The notes beneath the pieces are model-generated. The model was given only the letters and a program-made list of their open reading frames with translations, searched no databases and had not been told where the DNA came from. The position numbers were made by a program, and so were the translations under genes. Shown piece by piece: positions 37,446 to 44,068 of a stretch of DNA of 51,127 nt. The stretch is taken from assembly GCA_020847445.1 (NCBI GenBank), contig JADLBY010000026.1, positions 1-51,127 on the forward strand, read 5' to 3'. The first letter of the stretch is position 1; each line of letters starts with the position of its first letter. Origin of the DNA: Sphingomonadaceae bacterium. GTDB lineage: Bacteria > Pseudomonadota > Alphaproteobacteria > Sphingomonadales > Sphingomonadaceae.

Positions 37446-37823
37446 CTAGCTGGTGTCTTGACCCGAATTGGCTTCGAACATGCTGACCTGCCGGTCATCG
37501 GGCTTTGCGTCCGATGATGGCGGGTAAATCTGCGGGATACGGTCGCGCGGGCACAGCGGCAGGTCCATCTCCGGCGTGTAGTGCAGCCCGGGATTGAGCA
37601 GATAGACCAGGCTCACCTGCATGATGCACGATGCGTTGCATCCGGGATTGCTGCACTGGCAGGTCAGCTGCTTGACCTGCGATGTTTGACGCTGGCTGTC
37701 GCGGATCGTCATCGGCGCTTCGCAACAGGGGCAGATCAGGAAGGCGCGGCTCTTGCTGCGCGAGCCACCGGGGCGAATCTGGCTGCGCAGCGGCGCTTCG
37801 ATCAGGGCGTAATCCTGCGTCAT
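37446..37823 (-). CDS. ogr: Ogr/Delta-like zinc-finger activator
   Basis: 125-residue protein with the P2 Ogr signature: CPCCEAPM, then CQCSNPGCNASC about 22 residues later, giving Cys ligands in the characteristic CxxC-x22-CxxxxC arrangement, followed by hydrophobic VSLVYLLNPG. Ogr proteins contact RNA polymerase alpha and switch on late genes of P2-like phages. Here the gene lies in the early operon after cro, not next to gene D as in P2, so late activation is placed under the lytic promoter. Confidence 0.88.
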   Translation of the reverse strand: MTQDYALIEAPLRSQIRPGGSRSKSRAFLICPCCEAPMTIRDSQRQTSQVKQLTCQCSNPGCNASCIMQVSLVYLLNPGLHYTPEMDLPLCPRDRIPQIYPPSSDAKPDDRQVSMFEANSGQDTS

Positions 37824-37824
37824 A

Positions 37825-38205
37825 TCAGCGCCCCTGTTCCATTATGGCACGAAACAGCTTCCACCGCCGGTAACCCCGGCCAGCAGGGGTGCGGTTAACC
37901 ATTTTTCGGGCGGGTGAAAAAAAAGAGGAGGCGATAAGCAGCATCGATGCGCGCATCCGTGCCCATATCGATTCGACCCGCTGGTTACGCTGCCTGCGCA
38001 GAAAGGCAGGCGGCGAAAAAGGCACGGGTGCGCGATAGGGCGCACACCCGTGCAAGTGGGTCGTTTCGCTTTGCAGACTGCGCGTTGCTTGGGGAGCATG
38101 CGCTTCCCCCGCCGAACGTGGATTTCGTTCGCGCGGCAGGGTTTGGTGGGCCTGCAAGCCACCAAATCGGTTCACCATGCGGTAATAGGATGCAGCGCGG
38201 GCCAT
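37825..38205 (-). CDS. Possible coding frame between cro and ogr
   Basis: 126 codons. The start overlaps the cro stop (TGATG) and the stop is one base before the ogr start, which is what a real gene in this operon would show. The product is basic and unrecognised. Against this, the stretch holds an intrinsic terminator and further hairpins, and open frames exist in other phases, so it may be a non-coding regulatory region read through. Both readings are left open. Confidence 0.45.
   Translation of the reverse strand: MARAASYYRMVNRFGGLQAHQTLPRERNPRSAGEAHAPQATRSLQSETTHLHGCAPYRAPVPFSPPAFLRRQRNQRVESIWARMRASMLLIASSFFSPARKMVNRTPAGRGYRRWKLFRAIMEQGR
38016..38053 (-). terminator. Intrinsic terminator downstream of cro
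   Basis: Read on the minus strand: stem with arms GCACGGGTG and CACCCGTGC, extended by three more pairs around a bulge, loop of about six bases, then five T. It lies about 150 bases after the cro stop, inside the possible frame above, similar in place to tR1 after lambda cro. Confidence 0.7.
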
Positions 38206-38507
38206 CAGCCGGCACTCCGGCGCGGTTCGCGGTCGACGCCATGAAAACGCAAATCGCTGCACTGATCGACTATGGTTTCGCGGCCATCGATCGGGCGCGG
38301 ATAGATGTCGGGGCGCAGGTCGTGGCGCGAAACGCCGTAGAGGGCTTCAACTGTCAACACATACACTGCGGGCAACTGCTTGGACTGGTTGAGCCAGCCC
38401 CAAACTGTTGGTTGCGAGACGCCAAGATCGCGAGCGAATTGCGACTGCGATTTCGCACAATCGACCGCCGCTTTAAGTGCTTCGAACCGGGTCAACTTCG
38501 TTTCCAT
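38205..38507 (-). CDS. Cro-like (YdaS-type) repressor
   Basis: 100-residue DNA-binding protein. The helix-turn-helix is visible in QSQFARDLGVSQPTVWGWLN near residues 21-40, followed by the LPAVYVLTVEALYGVSRHDLRPDIYP region common to YdaS/Cro proteins. It is divergent from the larger repressor and starts the early operon from the promoter at 38,517-38,544. It likely counteracts the repressor in the lytic choice. Confidence 0.88.
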   Translation of the reverse strand: METKLTRFEALKAAVDCAKSQSQFARDLGVSQPTVWGWLNQSKQLPAVYVLTVEALYGVSRHDLRPDIYPRPIDGRETIVDQCSDLRFHGVDREPRRSAG

Positions 38508-38516
38508 AAATCGGCA

Positions 38517-38544
38517 TCTATAGGAATGCCTATAGAGCGGTCAA
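38517..38544 (-). promoter_or_regulatory. Early (pR-like) promoter of cro
   Basis: Minus strand: TTGACC, 16 bases, TATAGA. The -10 box lies only nine bases from the cro ATG, so the mRNA would begin at, or a few bases before, the start codon. The operator palindrome overlaps the -10 and spacer. Confidence 0.72.
38518..38535. promoter_or_regulatory. Operator palindrome overlapping the cro promoter
   Basis: Perfect inverted repeat CTATAGG-aatg-CCTATAG. It covers the -10 and spacer of the early promoter, so bound repressor would block it. Half-sites recur at 38,543 (AATAGG) and at the second operator. Confidence 0.7.
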
Positions 38545-38576
38545 TAGGAAAAATATGATATGCCGATATTGGCGCT

Positions 38577-38584
38577 CCTATAGG
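38577..38584. promoter_or_regulatory. Second operator, touching the repressor start
   Basis: Palindrome CCTATAGG, the same core as the first operator without the spacer. It adjoins a GTG start of the repressor gene, so binding could limit the repressor's own expression. Confidence 0.5.
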
Positions 38585-39252
38585 TGTTCGAGGTGATCAT
38601 ACCTGAACGACTCGACGAACGATTGGAGGCTGCAGGTCTCACGCAAAGCGAACTAGCGCGGCGCGTTGGTGTAACTCAGCCAACTATTGCAGGGCTGAAA
38701 TCTGGTCGCTCGCAAGGTTCCAAGTATATAGACCGCATTGCGCGAGAACTGGGAACGACAGCAGCCTATCTTACCGGTGAGACCGACGATCCGGCTAAAG
38801 GCGCTGTTCCGGTGCCATCAGCTGATGTGCTGTCCGATCGGCTTGATCTGGTGGGGCTGCGTGAAATCGATTTGACGCTGGGGATGGGGGCTACCTATCT
38901 TGACGTACCGGTGACCACTGCGATCCGCTATTTCTCGCGCGACTGGCTGCGCGCCTATACCAAGGCTGATCCGGATCATCTGTTTTTCGCCCAGGGAATT
39001 GGCGATTCTCAGTCGCCAACGATCCTAGACAGCGATCTCTTGCTGATCGATGTTTCGCAAAACCATCTTAACCTACACGATAAATTCTGGGCTGTTGCCT
39101 ATGGCCAGATGGGCGCAGTGCGGCGGCTGCGCGGCAAACCTGATGGCTCGATCGAGATGTTGTGCGATAACCCGCTGGTGCGCGATGATGTTGCCTATGA
39201 TGGCGAGCTGCATGTCATCGGGCGCGTGGTCGCGATCGTCAGAAAGTTGTGA
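38584..39252 (+). CDS. Prophage repressor (XRE HTH plus S24-like domain)
   Basis: 222-residue CI-type repressor. HTH near residues 20-42 (TQSELARRVGVTQPTIAGLK). The C-terminal half has the LexA/S24 fold: GDSQSPTILDSDLLLID holds the Ser nucleophile near residue 141, and the segment that usually reads V-K-R-L is AVRRL here, so the general-base Lys is Arg. GTG at 38,584 or 38,593; the second has a slightly better upstream context. Possible -10 TATGAT near 38,553. It keeps the lysogenic state by binding the operators between itself and cro. Confidence 0.88.
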   Translation: MFEVIIPERLDERLEAAGLTQSELARRVGVTQPTIAGLKSGRSQGSKYIDRIARELGTTAAYLTGETDDPAKGAVPVPSADVLSDRLDLVGLREIDLTLGMGATYLDVPVTTAIRYFSRDWLRAYTKADPDHLFFAQGIGDSQSPTILDSDLLLIDVSQNHLNLHDKFWAVAYGQMGAVRRLRGKPDGSIEMLCDNPLVRDDVAYDGELHVIGRVVAIVRKL

Positions 39253-39262
39253 GGAGAGTTTG

Positions 39263-39685
39263 GTGTCAGACGATGTAAAAGCAAAATCGAAAAACCAAGC
39301 AATAGGCTGCGCAGTTCTCTTAGGCTTGGTTTTGTTCATTTCTTTGGTCATTGCCTTAGGAAACGGGGATAATTCAGGCAGCGATATTAAGTTTCGTCAA
39401 ATGCCCGGCGTGGCTAACTATGCGATGATCGTGCCGGTGGGCGCTAACGCCGACGATCTTGTTACGGCAGCAAAAGACCAGTGCGGTGAACAAGAGATTT
39501 GTCGTGTATTGGGATGGCAAAATGAAGCCGATATGGCGCGCGCTTTTCCAATGACGGACAATGAGGTCGGCAGCCTTGTCTTCAATTATGGTATTAACCG
39601 CACAACCGGTTACGAGCAGGCGCTGTGGAACTGCAAAATATTCGTTACCAAAAAAGGTGACGAGTGCCTTTCATTTGATCCTTAA
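39263..39685 (+). CDS. Membrane-anchored protein co-expressed with the repressor
   Basis: 140-residue protein from a GTG with GAGGAG seven bases before. Residues 13-32 form one membrane helix; the remainder, with four Cys and GGDNSG-like polar segments, would lie outside the cytoplasm. No known family. It begins ten bases after the repressor stop, so it is made in the lysogen: a lysogenic conversion or superinfection-exclusion protein is a reasonable but unproven guess. Its stop overlaps the stop of gene D by four bases (convergent). Confidence 0.72.
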   Translation: MSDDVKAKSKNQAIGCAVLLGLVLFISLVIALGNGDNSGSDIKFRQMPGVANYAMIVPVGANADDLVTAAKDQCGEQEICRVLGWQNEADMARAFPMTDNEVGSLVFNYGINRTTGYEQALWNCKIFVTKKGDECLSFDP

Positions 39686-40680
39686 CCCGCGCTCTCCATC
39701 TTCAGGCTTTGGGTCAGGCCGCCACTTCCCATCTTGGTACTGACTTCCTCGATCAACCAGGTGGCGCCATCGATCGTGCTGCTCCACCCGCTTAAGGTCG
39801 CTTTGGCGTTGGGTACGATGCTGCAATCGGCGATGGCCAGATCATAGCTGAAGGTGCGCGGGGCGCGTTTGGTGCGCTTGGCCTCGGCCTCTGCCGCCTC
39901 TTTCGCTTCGGCCTCACTGCCATAGACCTTTTTCAGGCGTTTCCGCTTTTCCCCGCCGGTCTTCACGGTGCGGCGGCGCGCGCCATCCTGATCATGCCAC
40001 TGCGCCTCTGCCCCGTCATGGTCGCCGCGCTGGGCGTAATTGTGGCTCCATTTCCAGCCATCCTGCTTGGTCAGCTTCACCGCCGGTATCGGTTGCCCGC
40101 CGGGTGTCACCGCTGCACCAATCGGCATGAAAATCAGGGCCTTGTCCTTCACCGTTGCCACAGCGTCGTAACGCTGGCCTAGATCGCGGACAAAGGCGAC
40201 ATCGCTTTTCTGGGTCTGCTCGATCGCTCTGATCGCCTTGCCTGCCAGCCCCCCATCGATATGCGCGCGCCATCCATTGTCACTGGCGATCTGGTTCAGG
40301 ATCGCGCCCAGCGTGGTGTCTTTCCAGCTGCGCGCCTTGCGCTTGCGGGCATCGCCGGTCAGGTCGGCCGATCGGGCGCGGATGGTGATGATATCGGGCG
40401 GGCCTTCCTCGCTGACCTCATCGACCTTGAACCGGCCCTTGTCGATCAGACCAACCTTCACCCCGTCCCCCTGCAGCCACCCCAGCGCCAGCGACAGATA
40501 AACCCCCGGCTGCGGTGCCTGCAATTTGCCGTCATGATTGTGCAGCGTGATGTCCAGCTGATCGGCTTCCTGTCCGCGCTTTTCGGTCAGCGTCAGATCC
40601 AGAAAGCGCGGGTTGACCTTATCCGCCAGATCGGTGCCGTCTTCCAGCGACAGGCGAATTGCGGCTTTGTTGGCGGTCAT
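39682..40680 (-). CDS. D: Tail protein D (late control protein family)
   Basis: 332-residue homologue of P2 gpD, a baseplate hub protein related to T4 gp27. Recognition rests on PRFLDLTLTEKRGQEADQLD near residue 24, WKDTTLGAILNQIA near 117 and the VAFVRDLGQRYDA segment near 160, plus position at the end of the tail operon. The C-terminal part has a Lys/Ala/Glu-rich stretch. It overlaps U by one base. Confidence 0.9.
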   Translation of the reverse strand: MTANKAAIRLSLEDGTDLADKVNPRFLDLTLTEKRGQEADQLDITLHNHDGKLQAPQPGVYLSLALGWLQGDGVKVGLIDKGRFKVDEVSEEGPPDIITIRARSADLTGDARKRKARSWKDTTLGAILNQIASDNGWRAHIDGGLAGKAIRAIEQTQKSDVAFVRDLGQRYDAVATVKDKALIFMPIGAAVTPGGQPIPAVKLTKQDGWKWSHNYAQRGDHDGAEAQWHDQDGARRRTVKTGGEKRKRLKKVYGSEAEAKEAAEAEAKRTKRAPRTFSYDLAIADCSIVPNAKATLSGWSSTIDGATWLIEEVSTKMGSGGLTQSLKMESAG

Positions 40681-41087
40681 CAGTCCACCCTTGTCAGGTC
40701 AATGCCGAAATCGATCACGCGGGGGATGCCGCCTGCCATGACCACGCGGTGGCGCTGGTCAATCGCCTTGATTTCGAAATTGCCCCAAACTTCGCCATTG
40801 CCATCAACCAGCGGCCAATTGTCGCCGGTCTCGGCCATCTCGATCAGACGCTTGATCGAACCATAGCTGCCCTGCAGTTCGGGCACCAAAGTGCCTTCGA
40901 TGCTGATGCTGTCGTCACCGGGGCCAAGATATTGCGAGGCTGGCCGCGCATTGTGCCGCTCGCTCTTGCCATGCCGCCAGTCCATCTTTCGCTGCAATTC
41001 GGCATAGGCAAGGCTGTCCATCCCGAAAACGAACATGCCCAGCGCCAACAGGGTGCGGGGGCTGGGTGGTCTAGTCGCCATCGTCAT
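40680..41087 (-). CDS. U: Tail protein U
   Basis: 135-residue P2 gpU homologue, tail tip or terminator protein. The family-like stretch MFVFGMDSLAYAELQRKMDWRH lies near residue 18, and FEIKAIDQRHRV follows later. Its start overlaps the end of the tape-measure gene by 17 bases. An in-frame ATG at 41,081 would shorten the protein by two residues. Confidence 0.88.
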   Translation of the reverse strand: MTMATRPPSPRTLLALGMFVFGMDSLAYAELQRKMDWRHGKSERHNARPASQYLGPGDDSISIEGTLVPELQGSYGSIKRLIEMAETGDNWPLVDGNGEVWGNFEIKAIDQRHRVVMAGGIPRVIDFGIDLTRVD

Positions 41088-42846
41088 AGGCTCCCCGTGC
41101 CTGAATTTGCTGCAGCTGCTTCAGCTCGCGCATGATCTGTTCGGCAAGACCGCGCGGGTTGCCGGTATCGCCCGAAATCACAATCTCTACGCGCTGAATA
41201 TGGACACCGCCGGAACCTGGAGTGGCCGATGCGCCCTGCGCGCCGCCTGCGGCTGCCACAGGGGCCATGGATAGCGCCCCGGCAGTGGCAACCCCCGTCG
41301 CCAACCTTCCTGCTGCACTGACGGCCTTCCTGCCTCCCTTGTCGATGCCCAGCGCCATGCCTTCGGAGACATAGCCACCTAACGCCATGAAGACGCGCGA
41401 TGGCGATTTGATGCCAAGGAAGGCCTTCACCCCGTTGATGCCGCCCATCACGATGTTCTTCAGCGTTGACCAGACCATGCCGCCAGCGGCCTTCAGCCCG
41501 TTGACCAGCCCCATGATCATGTTGCGACCGATCATGGCGAGGCGGGCGGGCAGGGTCTGTAGGAATGTCATCAGGCCGGTTACGCCGGATTTCAGATATT
41601 GCCACTGCGCTTGGACATAGGCGACACCGCCCATGAATGCGGCTTTGATCGTGCCCCAGTTCGCATAGATCAGATAGGCGGCGACACCGATTGCCGCACC
41701 GATGGCAAGGATAGGGAGCGAGATACCGGCCAGCAATGGCGCAAGCATGCCAACGCCTGCGGCGATGCCGGATATGCCAAGGAGCAATGGCCCCAGAACA
41801 GCGGCCCCGATGCCCACATAGACGGCAAAATTCTGCATGGCGGGGGAGGCGTTGTTGAACGCATCGGCCACCTTGCCCATCATCGTCCAGACCTTCATCT
41901 GCAGCGGCAACAGTTTGCCACCCACATTCTCCTGAAGTTCGTCATAGGCCTGCTTTGCGGCTGCCCCAGGATTGGCCTTGCGCGCGGCCTCTGCAGATCC
42001 GGCAACCTGCTTTTCCAGTTCGGCCATGATCAGGCGCTGGGCACCTGCCTTATCTCCGGCCTCGACCATCGATTTGATCATTTCCTTTTGTGCGCCGGAA
42101 AATGACACGCCCACCCGTGACAGGGCGGTCACACCCTTGATCGGGTCTTGCAGTGCCTTGCCGACCATAACGGCGCTGCCGCCCAAATCCTTCTTGAACT
42201 TGACCGACAGATCGACGGCCGCCGCCTGTGCCCGTGCAAACATCGGTCCCTGGACGTTGCCGAATGTCAGCATCGTCGAAGTGACGTCGCGCAAAATCTG
42301 ATCATCATCGTATAGCGATTTCTTCATCTGCCCCTGCGCCATCAGCGCCAGTTGGGCGGAAGTGAATTCGCCTTGCCGCCCCATGCTCGCAAGGCTGGCG
42401 TTGACCTGCCCGATGGCATCCTGCGATTCCTGAAATGCCTGTATCGATTGCTGGCCAAAGTTCATCAGCGGCGCTGTAACCCCAACCGTAAGGGCGCCGC
42501 CCGCCAAAGCAGCACCACCGGCTACCTTATTTGCCCGTCGCTCGATCGACTGGATGCGCGCCATGCGCTGGCCGCGTTCCTGCAGCTGGTTGTTGGTGGC
42601 GGCGACGGCGCGGGTCAGTTCGCGTTCCTTTTGCACCAGTTCGGTCAGGTTGCCGCTGCCACCAGCTATGCCGGCGGATAGTTCCTTGCGGACCTTGCCC
42701 AGCTCGCGCTCGAGCGAACGTGCCTCATCCTTCATCGCCTTCAGCTCACGCGCGCTCGCCTTTGACGACATCATGATATTCTTCATCGAACCCGACAGCT
42801 TGTCGATTCCCATGAAGTTGACGACGAGGTTCAGCTTGTCGCTCAT
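41071..42846 (-). CDS. T: Tail tape-measure protein T
   Basis: 591-residue tape-measure protein that sets tail length and is ejected into the host. The N-terminus is a coiled coil (residues 20-110); hydrophobic segments lie near 112-132 and in a long run about 335-395. The C-terminal part has VNGLKAAGGMVWSTLKNIV, common in tape measures. Size fits a medium-length contractile tail. The ATG overlaps the E' stop. Confidence 0.93.
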   Translation of the reverse strand: MSDKLNLVVNFMGIDKLSGSMKNIMMSSKASARELKAMKDEARSLERELGKVRKELSAGIAGGSGNLTELVQKERELTRAVAATNNQLQERGQRMARIQSIERRANKVAGGAALAGGALTVGVTAPLMNFGQQSIQAFQESQDAIGQVNASLASMGRQGEFTSAQLALMAQGQMKKSLYDDDQILRDVTSTMLTFGNVQGPMFARAQAAAVDLSVKFKKDLGGSAVMVGKALQDPIKGVTALSRVGVSFSGAQKEMIKSMVEAGDKAGAQRLIMAELEKQVAGSAEAARKANPGAAAKQAYDELQENVGGKLLPLQMKVWTMMGKVADAFNNASPAMQNFAVYVGIGAAVLGPLLLGISGIAAGVGMLAPLLAGISLPILAIGAAIGVAAYLIYANWGTIKAAFMGGVAYVQAQWQYLKSGVTGLMTFLQTLPARLAMIGRNMIMGLVNGLKAAGGMVWSTLKNIVMGGINGVKAFLGIKSPSRVFMALGGYVSEGMALGIDKGGRKAVSAAGRLATGVATAGALSMAPVAAAGGAQGASATPGSGGVHIQRVEIVISGDTGNPRGLAEQIMRELKQLQQIQARGAYDDGD

Positions 42847-42977
42847 CCGCTTTTCTTCGCCCCGTGGACGCGATTATGCCATGCGACCGCACGTTCGCGC
42901 CAATCCGCCAGTTCGGGCAGGTCCATCGCCTCCATATCGGCTAGGCTCCAGTGAAAGATGGCGGCGATATCGGTCAT
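42843..42977 (-). CDS. E': E' extension frame (GpE+E')
   Basis: 44-codon frame that can start at an ATG overlapping the E stop (TGATG). The same phase is open back to the slippery run in gene E, so it is reached mainly by a -1 frameshift as in P2. The segment IAAIFHWSLADMEAMDL fits P2 E'. The fused product would have 165 residues and act as a tail-assembly chaperone next to the tape measure. Confidence 0.85.
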   Translation of the reverse strand: MTDIAAIFHWSLADMEAMDLPELADWRERAVAWHNRVHGAKKSG

Positions 42978-43339
42978 CAGCTGCTCGACAGTTGGCTCCC
43001 CGTCGCCTCCCGGATCATCGCGTCCATCGCGGCCCTCTCCCCCGCTGTCATAAAAAAACCTTTGATCGTGCCCCCGATCTCCATCAGGTCATTTGGGGAA
43101 AGCATGTCTGCCTCTTCGCTGGTGAGTGAAGGCGTACTGATCCGCGTCACGATGGTCAGGATGGTGCCGACATCAAGGGTATAGATATTCTGCAGGTTCA
43201 GGCCGCGCAGCTCACCCGATCCGGGCTTGCGCAGGGTCAGCGTGTCGATGCTGGTTTCGCCGCGGACAATCGGCTCCATCAGCTTCACTGTCTTGAATTT
43301 GCTGTTGTCGAGTGCGGGTGCGGTTTCGGGGGTTTCCAT
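42977..43339 (-). CDS. E: Tail assembly protein E
   Basis: 120-residue homologue of P2 gpE: the IDTLTLRKPGSGELRGL segment near 31 and a C-terminal helical region are family features. It ends 0-frame at 42,977. The codons for residues 94-97 (GGT TTT TTT ATG) contain the slippery site that yields E+E'. Position between FII and T matches P2. Confidence 0.88.
   Translation of the reverse strand: METPETAPALDNSKFKTVKLMEPIVRGETSIDTLTLRKPGSGELRGLNLQNIYTLDVGTILTIVTRISTPSLTSEEADMLSPNDLMEIGGTIKGFFMTAGERAAMDAMIREATGSQLSSS
43051..43058 (-). other. Programmed -1 frameshift site in gene E
   Basis: Heptamer T-TTT-TTT followed by A, read in the E frame after Gly94. A slip of -1 continues in the E' frame, open for 69 codons with no stop until 42,843. 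The equivalent P2 site is T-TTT-TTG. Confidence 0.85.
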
Positions 43340-43381
43340 GGTCGGGGCCTTTCGTCATGCTCAAGGCATGCCTTTTCTATC

Positions 43382-43444
43382 CGGGGCGGGGTTGGTGGCA
43401 GGCCCTAGGGGAGCCTGCCACCGGATCGCCGACTGCCCGCCCCG
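43382..43444 (-). other. Nested hairpin between FII and E
   Basis: An inner perfect ten-pair stem (GGTGGCAGGC at 43,394-43,403 with 43,413-43,422) lies inside an outer perfect nine-pair stem (CGGGGCGGG at 43,382-43,390 with 43,436-43,444). There is no T-run after it. It sits in a 147-base gap where neighbouring genes otherwise nearly touch. Confidence 0.75.
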
Positions 43445-43486
43445 ATGGAAAGCAGGCGGCGATTTTCGAATATCAGGGGCAGAAGG

Positions 43487-43993
43487 TCACGCGAGGGCCG
43501 CCATGATGTCGGCATAGCGATCGATGCCGTCGACGATGAAGGTGCCGTTCAGCATGTCGATCTCGATTTCGGTGCGGCCATCGACGACGCGGCGATAATA
43601 GGTGCACGGATATTTGTACTTGTGCTCGGTATCGCCTCCCGCGCTTGCCGTGCCGCTGTCGAATTCAACCAGCCTGCCGCCAAGGAAAACCTCGACCGAC
43701 TGTGGTTTGCTGCCATCGTCTTTCTGATAGGCACCGACCAGGCGCAGGCGCTCACCATCGATCTTGGTCGATCCAAAACGGCGCAGCATGGTCTTCACAT
43801 GCCCGCCCATGGTCAGGTTCGCTTCCAGCTTTTCAAGGCCCATGTCGATATCGACCGCGCCGATCATGCCGCCGCCGCGCCATTCTTCGGTCTTGATGAC
43901 CAGCTTGGGCTCTTCATATTCGGCGATGACGCCCAGAAAGCTGTTGCCCTGGCCGACTGCGTTGATGTTCTTCAGTTTGCTGGGCAGGCCCAT
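43487..43993 (-). CDS. FII: Major tail tube protein FII
   Basis: 168-residue tail tube protein, homologue of P2 FII, forming the inner tube of the contractile tail. The N-terminal MGLPSKLKNINAVGQG and the YEEPKLVIKTEEWRGGGM segments are typical. It follows the sheath gene after a 75-base gap holding a palindrome, and precedes the nested hairpin. Confidence 0.92.
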   Translation of the reverse strand: MGLPSKLKNINAVGQGNSFLGVIAEYEEPKLVIKTEEWRGGGMIGAVDIDMGLEKLEANLTMGGHVKTMLRRFGSTKIDGERLRLVGAYQKDDGSKPQSVEVFLGGRLVEFDSGTASAGGDTEHKYKYPCTYYRRVVDGRTEIEIDMLNGTFIVDGIDRYADIMAALA

Positions 43994-44037
43994 TGCGCGG
44001 TCCTTTCGATGCTATGAAGATGGTTGCCCACCCCCGG

Positions 44038-44059
44038 CCCCTCCCGCTTGCGGGAGGGG
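44038..44059. repeat. Palindromic repeat copy between FI and FII
   Basis: A 22-base inverted repeat with arms CCCCTCCCGC and GCGGGAGGGG. It differs from the right-end palindrome of the mutL element only at the centre (TT for AT), and the C-rich flank before it is also similar. It lies between the sheath and tube genes. Confidence 0.75.
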
Positions 44060-44068
44060 AGATGATTG

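Noticed and set aside
37842-38165. Alternative frames between cro and ogr in other phases
   Set aside because: No coupling to neighbours and odd composition; the region is better treated as one uncertain frame plus hairpins.
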